Below, piece after piece: positions 46,004 to 56,700 of a stretch of 64,000 bases of DNA; the stretch's first letter is position 1, and each line of letters starts with the position of its first letter. The position numbers and the translations under genes were made by a program. Below the pieces are notes generated by a model. It was not told the DNA's origin. It searched no databases and was given only the letters and a program-made list of their open reading frames with translations. Source of the DNA: Leuctra nigra (lineage: Eukaryota; Arthropoda; Insecta; Plecoptera; Leuctridae); the NCBI GenBank assembly GCA_934045905.1, contig OW203767.1, positions 20,711,073-20,775,072 on the forward strand, written 5' to 3'.

Positions 46004-46071
46004 ACATTAATTAATTGATGAAACATTGATTGATTGGTCATTTTTGAAGCGATTCGCTGAAAGTGTCATAA

Positions 46072-46127
46072 AATAAAACATAAAATATGTGATTTGTTCG
46101 ATTGTGAATGAAGGAGCAACGAATAAA
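46072..46127 (+). other. CAP3 polyadenylation signals
   Basis: AATAAA at 46072-46077 and again at 46122-46127, 69 and 119 bases after the CAP3 stop codon. Either could be used. Confidence 0.6.
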
Positions 46128-46210
46128 GATTTCCGCTAGTTGAACTAATATTCTTGAAGGTTGAAAGTTAGGTACTATAATTTTCTGAAATTGAAATTTT
46201 CAAAAAACCC

Positions 46211-46330
46211 TCTGAGGATGGATTCACTAACACAGTTATCTGCAGCTAAATTTTTCATTTATTATCAAAATCACTGTGAAATAAAATATAATACATGATA
46301 ATACGTACGTTTTGTGAATGCAGCCCAAGG
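46211..46330. repeat. Decayed MITE of the GATTCAC family between CAP3 and CAP4
   Basis: 'gaggatggattcactaacac' and 'cgttttgtgaatgcagccca' are recognisable but eroded ends. Confidence 0.5.
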
Positions 46331-46585
46331 GAGAGTTTTAGTAGAATTGTGGTTTCATTAATAAACCTTGGATTTCTTTATTAAACTTCTTGGTAACGTT
46401 TCCACAAGGCAGCGGTTTTGTCATTCTCCAAAGTTCCAAAAGAAATTTTAGTTGTCTTCAACTTTGCACAACAGCAACAGTAGTTGTTGTCTGATGCGTA
46501 TCCATGGGATATATTTTGAGCATAATTATTGTAATTGTAGATATTGGCCTCTTAATTTCACTAATATTGTGTGAGCATCTCCGTC

Positions 46586-49500
46586 ATGGAATCATGGACG
46601 AATATGGAATTATGTAAGAAAACTCTTCTGGCAATTTTAATGATCACCACGCATAGCTAGAGACAGCTTCTTTTCCTAAGTTCCAAATAGAACAATATTG
46701 AACTGAACGCTCTAGTCAATTAAAACAATACTACATATTAGAATGAAAATAGAACTGAGTCCTGGTTTACCTCAATTTATTTTACCAGTCTGTAACAACA
46801 AAGAAGGGCGATACAATAATATAAGTTATGATTTCATTTCTATGAGTTTCATAATCCACTTTGAGGTTAGTAAATCCACGATGGAGCATTTTTGCCTCTG
46901 GTAACCTCTTTTAAACATTACGCTGTGGAGTCGAGCTTTCTTATTTACAAGATTCTATTTATATTCTTCTCACTCATGGTACAGTAGAAAGGTTTAGTGG
47001 AAATCCTTCGTATCACAACTTGTAGGTAGATGTTAAGAGTAGAAGGTACGACATCGGTTGTGTGGAGATAAAGAACCCTATTCTAGAACTTGAAAATTCT
47101 CACCGATTCAATGTTTATCTATATGGCCGTGTTTTTAGTGAGGCCTAACACTCAATATTCATTTGAAAATGATTTTCTCTCCCGGATTCAGTGATCCGAT
47201 TGCCATTGTTGTCTCTTCTTGCAACTGCTTCTGCCTTCGACTACTGTACTATACCGTGCGATGGCGCCAATCACACGATGTGTCAGTACAAAGAAGAGGT
47301 ACGTCACTCTCCACAAGAAGCTAAAACCATATATTGTCTGTTTCCATTCCAAATGTATGGTACATATCTACCTTTCATGTTGTGCTTTTCGCAACAGGTC
47401 AAACGAAGTTGCGTAATAGGCTAATTTATTCACACAAAAATCATTCCGGTTCAACTTCCTATGAATTGATATCAAGAGGGTCTCATTGAAACTCATATTA
47501 TTTCCAACCATCTCTTATCAACGTGGTGTTCACTGTGCCAAGGAATGATAATCTTCTTGTATCTACAGGATCCAGGAGGGGCGTGTGAAGATGCCGTCAC
47601 CAGCAGTGACCTGACACATACTCAGCGAGAAGCCATGGTGAATGCCCACAACGAGTACAGGAACACAGTGGCGCTTGGGCAATGATTATCTTCCTGTACC
47701 TACAGGATCCAGGAGGGGCGTGTGAAGATGCCGTCACCAGCAGTGATCTGACACATACTCAGCGAGAAGCCATGGTGAATGCCCACAACGAGTACAGGAA
47801 CACAGTGGCGCTTGGGCAATGATTATCTTCTTGTACCTACAGGATCCAGGAGGGGCGTGTGAAGATGCCGTCACCAGCAGTGACCTGACACATACTCAGC
47901 GAGAAGCCATGGTGAATGCCCACAACGAGTACAGGAACACAGTGGCGCTTGGGCAATGATTATCTTCCTGTACCTACAGGATCCAGGAGGGGCGTGTGAA
48001 GATGCCGTCACCAGCAGTGACCTGACACATACTCAGCGAGAAGCCATGGTGAATGCCCACAACGAGTACAGGAACACAGTGGCGCTTGGGCAATGATTAT
48101 CTTCCTGTACCTACAGGATCCAGGAGGGGCGTGTGAAGATGCCGTCACCAGCAGTGACCTGACACATACTCAGCGAGAAGCCATGGTGAATGCCCACAAC
48201 GAGTACAGGAACACAGTGGCGCTTGGGCAATGATTATCTTCCTGTACCTACAGGATCCAGGAGGGGCGTGTGAAGATGCCGTCACCAGCAGTGATCTGAC
48301 ACATACTCAGCGAGAAGCCATGGTGAATGCCCACAACGAGTACAGGAACACAGTGGCGCTTGGGCAATGATTATCTTCTTGTACCTACAGGATCCAGGAG
48401 GGCGTGTGAAGATGCCGTCACCAGCAGTGACCTGACACATACTCAGCGAGAAGCCATGGTGAATGCCCACAACGAGTACAGGAACACAGTGGCACTTGGG
48501 CAATGATTATCTTCCTGTACCTACAGGATCCAGGAGGGGCGTGTGAAGATGCCGTCACCAGCAGTGACCTGACACATACTCAGCGAGAAGTCATGGTGAA
48601 TGCCCACAACGAGTACAGGAACACAGTGGCACTTGGGCAAGTGTCGCCACATCCCAAAGCAGCGAACATGCGTCTTGTCAAGTGGGACAAGGAACTGGAA
48701 GCCATTGCTCAGAGGTGGGCGATGCAGTGTACAGTCGGCCACGATCAATGCCGCGACCTAGGTTGGTCAATCTATAACTGTTCACGGCGGTATTATGCAC
48801 TAAGGTCCGTTGAAGTTTATACATTCAGAATATTGGAGAGTGAAGTTTTGGATCACCTCCACTCGACATTTTGGAAAAGTTGAAGTAGCTGAGAGGCCGA
48901 CTGCAATTGATACATTTACCTACCTTCTATGACGTATGAACTTGTATTCCGGAGGCCCGGGTTCGATTCCCGCGGCCGTCCTTCCTGACTGAGGTTTTTC
49001 GTGGTTTTCCCTCAGTCGAAAGGCAAATGCTGGGAAGGTACCCTGCTAATAGGCCACGACCGCCTCCTTCCCACCTTCCATCCTTACCTACTCTTCACCA
49101 TCATCTCCCAATCATCAACATAATCATTCATCCGTCGCCATTAGCCTCGCTGCAGAACAGTGCGACGTTAAGCCCCAAACAAAAAAAAACTATGACATAT
49201 GATCTCATTTTGTTAAGATGATTCTTGGTAAAGATCCAGTTCACCGTATCCAAGTCCGAGATTATTCTCCTCCCAACGAAAAAAAAAGTAATTTGGACTC
49301 CTTGCGTATAGTATCAAATCAGAGAAAAATACTGTGCAAATTTATTTGAAAATGCATTGGATCCAATATTGAAGTTAAGAATGATCCCCTACTTTCCTCT
49401 TCGACTCATAACTTCATGTCCTGCAGAGGACGGCACCCATGTCGGGCAGAACGTGGCCTCGCGTCCTGGCGACACAGAGCTCGGTCTCAAAGCGTCAGTC

Positions 49501-52500
49501 AAGATGTGGTTCGACGAAGTCAACGAATACCCAAATACAGGAGCCTTCAAATTCGCAAAGTATACGTGAGTAATCTGTAAATGGAGATGGAAATGGAGTT
49601 ACCATGGGACAGCAAGTAGCAATCTAACAGCAATTTAGATTGGTAGAGCCCAACATTGGAATTCAATTCTAAGGACAATAGGTAACGAGTGCCCCAACCC
49701 CTTACATCTACTTCTTCCTTTGTTCAATCATTGCTGATAAGATTCGATTCGATTCGATTATTACAGTTTAACACCGCGTCAACGACAAGGCTATATTGCG
49801 CACATTAAGATTTACATTTAACTTTGTTGATCATAAGTGGAGGACATGGGGAAGGGATCGACCTAACGGGCCGGATCTGGGGGAGTCCAGCACTGGTGGG
49901 AAGGCCAGGCCGGAATGGGGACGGACCGGGGGGCGTGAGGATTCGGGCCGGCGGAACCCGATTTCAGGGGGATCACCATCTCGAGGGGGGAGGCCGGCCC
50001 GGGGGGAGCGCCAATTCTAGGGAGGGCATGGTTAGGTCGACCCTGGCTGCTTTTGTCTGGACCTCACCACTGACCTGTCCGGCATGGGTAGCCCTTACAC
50101 TTGAGCATATGCTCGCCGGCGTAGCTGCAGTGGATCATTGGTCAACACAAATCCCATCCACCGCGTCAAGGTGGTAGCCGTCGGGGGGATTGCTGATTCG
50201 AAACAAATATTAATGTAACACTTTCATAAGGGTTTGTTTATAAGAACCAACCAACCACCTCATATCTAATTTCTCCATTCAAAAACTTGACGGTAATTCG
50301 AGCTCCAACTTAGCAGTTTACCGTCAACTTTTCTGACCATGGATGTACTAACCAGTCTTCCTGACGTAATGTTGGCAATGTTCACTGCTCAGTGGTCACT
50401 ACACGCAGCTAGTTTGGGCGGAGACGGACAGAATCTTCCTGACGTAATGTTGGCAATGTTCTCTGCTCAGTGGCCACTACACGCAGCTGGTTTGGGCGGA
50501 GACTGACAGAATCTTCCTGACGTAATGTTGGCAATGTTCTCTGCTCAGTGGCCACTACACGCAGCTGGTTTGGGCGGAGACGGACAGAATCTTCCTTACG
50601 TAATGTTGGCAATGTTCTCTGCTCAGTGGCCACTACACGCAGCTGGTTTGGGCGGAGACGGACAGAATCTTCCTGACGTAATGTTGGCAATGTTCTCTGC
50701 TCAGTGGCCACTACACGCAGCTGGTTTGGGCGGAGACTGACAGAATCTTCCTGACGTAATGTTGGCAATGTTCTCTGCTCAGTGGCCACTACACGCAGCT
50801 GGTTTGGGCGGAGACGGACAGAATCTTCCTTACGTAATGTTGGCAATGTTCTCTGCTCAGTGGCCACTACACGCAGCTGGTTTGGGCGGAGACGGACAGA
50901 ATCTTCCTGACGTAATGTTGGCAATGTTCTCTGCTCAGTGGCCACTACACGCAGCTGGTTTGGGCGGAGACGGACAGAATCTTCCTGACGTAATGTTGGC
51001 AATGTTATCTGCTCAGTGGTCACTACACGCAGCTGGTTTGGGCCGAGACGGACAGAATCGGCTGCGCACGAGTCAAGTCCAAGGCCAACACACTGGTTGT
51101 CTGCAATTACGCCACTGCTGGCAACATTGTCGGAGGCACGCTGTACGTGACGGGTGAACCGTGCTCCAAGTGTCCAGAAGATCTGCCGTGCAATGAGAAC
51201 TACAAGGGTCTATGCGGGGACGATGTTGGGGACACGACGGACAAGAAGGCTGACGGATCCAAATGCGGTGCAGGTTAGTCTCAAATTGCTTCGTTCGAGA
51301 ATCATCGCACAGAATGAAGAAAACACTTTTAATGACTTACAATGTGCCGAATATTAGGGGCTGTTTTTGCTAAATTTTAAACAGTTGATTGGGATTATAC
51401 CGGGTGGCGCAGAAAACGCACAATGGGCGAGACATCGCTGTGACGTAACAACTGCACACATCTGACTGAAAATTTCACATAATATAAACAACAAACTGTG
51501 GTTTAATGTGTGAAAGTTTCAAACACATTACTTTTGTGAGAAAAAAGTTACAGTGGATTGAATTTGGTTCTCGAAAAATCGATTATACGGATCTCAAATA
51601 AGACGCGTCCAGAAAACGTGCATTGGATTGGACGCTTTTTCTTCAAAACTACGCATGATAACTAGCTGAAAATTTCAAATTTTATGCACAATATATTGCC
51701 ATCATATATGTAAAGATTTCATTAAATTTTAATTAATGGAACAAAAGTTATGGTACCTTGAAGCTGAGCTTAAAAGCAGAATTAGCGTGTGATAATTTCA
51801 CTTTTTGAAAATATTGAGTGTAATAAAACTTAGAAATTATATTCTACTTTTAGGCTCAACTTCCCGACACCATAACTTTCGTTCCATTGATCCTAATGTA
51901 TTGAAATTCTTACATAATTGATAGAAATATATTTTCCTTATAATTTCAAATTTTCAGCTTGTTATCATGTGTAGTTTTGAATAAACAGCTTCCCAACCAA
52001 TTAACGGTTTCTGGACGGGACCTATTTGAGGTTCGTATAATCGATTTTTCGAAAACCAAATTCGAACAACTGTAACTTTCTTTCTACAAAGGTAATGTTT
52101 TTGAAACTTTCACACATTAAACCATAGTATGTTGTTTATATTATGTGAAATTTTCAGCCCGATGTATATAGTAGTTTCGTCAAAGCGATGTCTCGGCCAT
52201 TGTGCGTTTTTTATGCGCCACCCCGTATTACCATGGCTGCAACCAATGACATATCAAATAGCAATTTGATTTCAATGGAATATATCTCACTATCACTATA
52301 TTAATATTTTTATCGGACAGAAGGTTTTGTGGCAATAATCCTGAACGTAAATGCTTCAGTTTTATTATTCTACAAATTACGAAACTATTATGAACGTATT
52401 ATATAATATAAACAATAAAGCAATGTGCTCCAATTTATGTAATATAAAGGTGCAATAATTTATGCAAAATCCAACATTTATTGTTTGTAATTAAAATGTA

Positions 52501-52599
52501 TTGAAACATAATCGTGAGCTACATATTATATTATTTGTTTCAGGTGGTTTGTTATGGTTCGCAGTTGTCTTCGCCTACTTCATCGTTCTAATAATCTGA
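46586..52599 (+). CDS. CAP4: canonical Ag5-like CAP protein with two decoy-acceptor arrays
   Basis: Six exons: 46586-46613 (or from the second in-frame ATG at 46604), 47192-47298, 48527-48761, 49427-49565, 51017-51273, 52544-52599. Phases are 1, 0, 1, 2, 1 and the product is 273 (or 267) aa. The leader LIRLPLLSLLATASAF precedes DYC-x3-C...HTMC. Exon 3 has MVNAHNEYRNTVALG and WDKELEAIAQRW. Exon 4 has HVGQN and MWFDEV. Exon 5 has GHYTQLVWAETDRIGCA and the hinge CNYATAGN...CSKCP...YKGLC. Exon 6 encodes GGLLWFAVVFAYFIVLII and ends with the hydrophobic stretch; after the small residues before it (GAG), this fits a GPI-attachment signal better than a transmembrane anchor. Exons 3 and 5 are the last units of tandem arrays of partial exons (137 bp x 8 and 78 bp x 9), so a complete mRNA requires skipping seven and eight upstream acceptors. 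Both signature histidines are present. Closest in the cluster to CAP3. Confidence 0.88.
47544..48640 (+). repeat. Array 1: 137-bp partial-exon tandem array at CAP4 exon 3
   Basis: Eight copies. The exon parts start at 47569, 47706, 47843, 47980, 48117, 48254, 48391 and 48527. Each unit is 23 bases of intron 3' end ('tgattatcttcctgtacctacag' in most) plus the first 114 bases of exon 3, up to CTTGGGCAA. Copies 1-6 run straight into an in-frame TGA; copy 7 lacks one G and is out of frame. Only copy 8 continues (CAAGTGTCGCC...) into the complete exon. The decoys keep the AG acceptor but have no donor at their 3' edge. Copies differ by only a few bases. Confidence 0.95.
48938..49190 (+). mobile_element. 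tRNA-derived SINE in CAP4 intron 3
   Basis: B box 'CCGGGTTCGATTCCCGCGGC', then the family body and an A-rich end ('ccccaaacaaaaaaaaac'). The head before the B box is poorly preserved. Same family as 15925-16202. Confidence 0.85.
49745..50195. repeat. R2 repeat, copy 3, in CAP4 intron 4
   Basis: Preceded by a short (GATTC)n run, then 'ccgcgtcaacgacaaggcta' and 'attgcgcacatta'. It has the same GC-rich core as 30795-31225 and ends 'ggtggtagccgtcggggg'. Confidence 0.85.
50356..51059 (+). repeat. Array 2: 78-bp partial-exon tandem array at CAP4 exon 5
   Basis: Nine acceptors in register. The exon parts start at 50393, 50471, 50549, 50627, 50705, 50783, 50861, 50939 and 51017. Each unit is 35 bases of intron end (TTCCTGACGTAATG, pyrimidine-rich TTCTCTGCTCAG) and the first 43 bases of exon 5 (the GHYTQLVWAETDRI codons). 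In the first eight copies the frame meets TAA in ACGTAATG four codons past the exon part. Because 78 is a multiple of 3, long open frames appear on both strands; they are artefacts of the repeat. Copies vary at only a few sites (GAGACG/GAGACT, CTGACG/CTTACG). Confidence 0.95.
51398..52227. mobile_element. 830-bp foldback element in CAP4 intron 5
   Basis: TACCGGGTGGCGCAGAAAAC at the left faces ATGCGCCACCCCGTA at the right. The arms of about 400 bases match throughout, with blocks such as 'aacacattacttttgtgaga' and 'tttctacaaaggtaatgttt'. No coding frame. Confidence 0.85.
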
Positions 52600-52603
52600 A
52601 TTT

Positions 52604-52609
52604 AATAAA
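52604..52609 (+). other. CAP4 polyadenylation signal
   Basis: AATAAA four bases after the stop codon. It is unusually close, but no better signal lies just beyond. Confidence 0.45.
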
Positions 52610-52739
52610 TAATTATCTAATCATTAATGGTTTTTATGTAGCGTAGTGTGACACTGAGGTGAAATATAAATTGTTTTTCAATTAATGGTCCTTGGTGTGA
52701 AATACATATTTTTTAAGAACACAGTGATTTGTTCAATTA

Positions 52740-52945
52740 TTTTTAAACGGAACATATTGGCTGAGCAGGTGCTTTTTATTCGATTCCCTCAGTCGACCTT
52801 CCCGACTGAGGTATTTCTTGTCCGATTACCTGATTGTACCTGATTTTAATTTGTTTTGTTTTAATTGTTATGTTAAGAACGTGTCCAATATCATTTTTAT
52901 ATCAAATAGGGAATAATAAATAAAAACTTGAAACTTGAACTTGAA
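52740..52945 (+). repeat. SINE fragment and retroelement tail between CAP4 and CAP5
   Basis: 'attccctcagtcgaccttcc' and 'cgactgaggtatttctt' are from the SINE body. This runs into 'ggaataataaataaaaactt' with a (TTGAAAC)n-type tail typical of non-LTR 3' ends. Confidence 0.55.
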
Positions 52946-53718
52946 ATCATTATTGTCATCATTACTCATTTGCATTAATCATAATTTTTCACAAAATATA
53001 TCTCGCTTTCTTATTTCAAAGTAAAATCCTATAATTATTTGTATTAATTGTTTATGTAAGTTTTCATTGTAAAAAGCTTTACAAATATTTATAAAATTAT
53101 TGGCTCAGAAAATGGGCTCATAAAAGAAAACAGACATTTAATCCATAGTAAAATGGATGCTGTACACAAGTCTTAGGCAACAAATTAATAACAGTTTACA
53201 ATACGTTTACAATTTTAAGAAAATTCTGTCAAGATATACTTATTTTGAAATATTTGGCCCATGATCGATGGAATGAGATCAATTATCAAGATTAGGCAAT
53301 TCGAAGAGAGTTAAAAGACGCTTATCTGTGATCTCGATAGCAAAAACGAGCCTTTGTCGAGTTTAACACCTCAAAATCATGTGGGGCACGTGTCGTCTCT
53401 TATCATAATGCGTTAGTGCAAGAATGTTTGCTGCCTGTAAATATTGACATTGGCAGTGATACAAAACTAAATCAACTAAGCCTATCTTTATGCAGTTTTT
53501 GTCATGTTCGTTTTGGGTGTGTAAAAAACGTTAAAAATATAATCTAATGCACTGGTTGGGTAACTAGTATATTACTCTCTGTTTATTCTTGATAAGATTA
53601 AAGCAATTATTTTTTATAATATTTTTACAGCTGTGTGTCTAAATGAGAAGGATTATCCCAAGGTATCGCCAAAACCATATCTCTGTTGCAATTCGTTGGG
53701 TACACTTCCTCTGTCATC

Positions 53719-56700
53719 ATGAAATACGCAGGTAAGTTAAAATTTAAAAATACTAGGAAAACGCTCAGTGTAACGCGTTGATGAGCAAGCCTTCGTATTG
53801 AATGTGAATAAGTGTGAAATTTGTTCCTCTACAGTCATTGATCTAATGAATTTGTCAAAGAAGCCGTGAAAAAAATCTTTGATAGATTCATTGTGACATT
53901 GATATTTTAATTTTACTGATTATGATTCTTTTGAAATATATAACTCTTGAAGCTCATTACAGATTTAAGTCTGAGAGTGTCAAAAATATACTTATCTAAT
54001 GCTGGTTCTATAATGACCATGCAAAATTTGGTGATGATCGGTCAAACAATTGCAATTATATTGACACACAGAGTTTCTTTCATCCCATTGCCAAGCTAAA
54101 ACTACTAAGTTCCCAATGAAACCAATGGAGTGAACTTGCTGAAAATCATTTTGACCACAACCAAAAAAGTAATATAAGTTTTGTGAAAAAATTGGCCTGA
54201 TCCGCTACTTCGTTTGGCAGGAGACGCCAAATACACAGATAAAAAACAAAAGTGATTCGAGACATAAGTTTCAAGTGGAGACGCTCGCTCCACTCGCTTG
54301 ATTAGGACATTTTAAAATATCGTCGAAGTTTTAACAAAAGTTTTTATTTTAATTATACTCACTATTCATTCCATAAGAGAAATGAATTAGATTTCAACGG
54401 AAAATATCTTCGAGACGGCAGAAAACGACACTCACCAGTAATTTCTTTAGTGAAATGGATATTACATGCATCGTAATACCATGCAAACAATCATGGTTTC
54501 AACTGATATTTAATTAAATATTATGACATTCCAATGTAACGACTAAACGTTTGATACATTTGCTTCTATTTCAGTGTTTCAGTTGATTACAATGGTGGCA
54601 GTTGTGGGTCGAACTTCTGCGCAGGACTACTGCGCAAGTCCATGTGTAGACTGGATGGGCGTGGCTGAAGTTCATACAATGTGTCGCTTTCCAGAGGTAA
54701 GCTCATGAGTTATGATTTATGAGAATATGTTGGAAATTGTTTCATAAGTGAGTGTAACTTTGATAGGACGTTCACATGATTGGACTGAATGCATATTAGT
54801 AGCACTTTTTAATTTTTGCTTCTTGCATTGTTAATTAGGCGCCGGTTTTTAAAAAGCAAACGCTAAAAAATATGAAATTTCTGATAAGATTGGAGATCAA
54901 ACCCGTTCACCAATTGATCTAAAAATTTAATCATGATTAGATAAAAGACAAACTTAGGGTTTAGCTTGGCACATTTTTAAAAAAAAGTTTCATACGGCAC
55001 CCATTGAGACAAGAAAATAGACTATTTTTCACCAAAAATGAACTAATTATTACTAATTATTAACGAAGCAAAAAATAAAAAATCTTGCAAAGGATAACCC
55101 TAATTTTTTTTTATCTATTCATAGTTAAAATTTAAAACCATTTCGTCAACTCATTTTGTCGAATACCATTTACGTATACGAATACCATAAAAGATGGAAT
55201 GATAGCACCCAAACACAACAACATTATAGTGATCATGGAACACAAAATAATTGAACAATTGTATCTATAGTTTAACAACGAGAGATAAAGTTGGGAAGGT
55301 TCCCCACTAATAGGCCACGATTGTCTTCTTCCCATCATTGTTCTTCATGCATCTTCATAATCTTTCATTCGTCCCCATTAACCTCCTTGCAGATCAGTGC
55401 GTCGTTGCCTATTATAAAAATACCTTCGTAAGTGTCAGGTATGAAATGCTCTCTGATTCTGATTTTAACAAATCCGGAGAGGAAAAAATTTTCATCTTGC
55501 AGTTGGTATTTATTCATATCAATCTATCATAAGAAAAACCCATATTATATTTCATAAGAATATAAGACACCTATATATTATGCAGTTATATTACGCGTTG
55601 CGTCTATATTACGTAAAAATGTGCTCACTTAATTTTAGTGCATCATTTTGCATCATTTGTACTCTAGACTCCAAGAGTATTCAACTTTTGGTCAGGCCTA
55701 TAAAAATAAATAATTTCGGGTTAAATGTTATCGTGACAAATACAATACACTTTTCTAGCTTTGATTCACACTGACGATTTTATTACAGTGCAAATGATAT
55801 CTCAATGATAAATTAGTTGTAAATGCCAACATTGGGCGCTGTTCTCCTCCAACTACTTTACCGACTCATCTCATGTTGTTCACCAGCACGCCGTGGGAGA
55901 GCGCTGCGGTAGTCTGTGGCGGTGGATTTCTCCAACTACTTTACCGACTCATCTCATGTTGTTCACCAGCACGGCGTGGGAGAGCGCTGCGGTAGTCTGT
56001 GGCGGTGGATTTCTCCAACTACTTTACCGACTCATCTCATGTTGTTCAGCAGCACGGCGTGGGAGAGCGCTGCGGTAGTCTGTGGCGGTGGATTTCTCCA
56101 ACTACTTTACCGACTCATCTCATGTTGTTCACCAGCACGCCGTGGGAGAGCGCTGCGGTAGTCTGTGGCGGTGGATTTCTCCAACTACTTTACCGACTCA
56201 TCTCATGTTGTTCAGCAGCACGGCGTGGGAGAGCGCTGCGGTAGTCTGTGGTGGTGGATTTCTCCAACTACTTTACCGACTCATCTCATGTTGTTCAGCA
56301 GCACGCCGTGGGAGAGCGCTGCGGTAGTCTGTGGCGGTGGATTTCTCCAACTACTTTACCGACTCATCTCATGTTGTTCACCAGCACGCCGTGGGAGAGC
56401 GCTGCGGTAGTCTGTGGCGGTGGATTTCTCCAACTACTTTACCGACTCATCTCATGTTGTTCACCAGCACGCCGTGGGAGAGCGCTGCGGTAGTCTGTGG
56501 CGGTGGATTTCTCCAACTACTTTACCGACTCATCTCATGTTGTTCACCAGCACGCCGTGGGAGAGCGCTGCGGTAGTCTGTGGCCGGTGGATTTCTCCAA
56601 CGAGGAGAAGACGCTAATCCTGCACCACCACAACATGTACAGAAGCCACGTGGCAATGGGGCTGGAGACGCGAGGCATGCCGGGACCGCAACCGCCGGCA

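Noticed and set aside
50409..51023. Long minus-strand open frame (about 200 codons) of repeated peptide
   Set aside because: It is a mirror of the 78-bp array. A unit length divisible by three keeps any open frame open. It has no start context and overlaps splice sites used on the plus strand.
55893..56617. Series of overlapping about 81-codon plus-strand frames
   Set aside because: The same peptide recurs in rotating frames because the unit is 83 bp. These are decoy copies of CAP5 exon 3, not separate genes.
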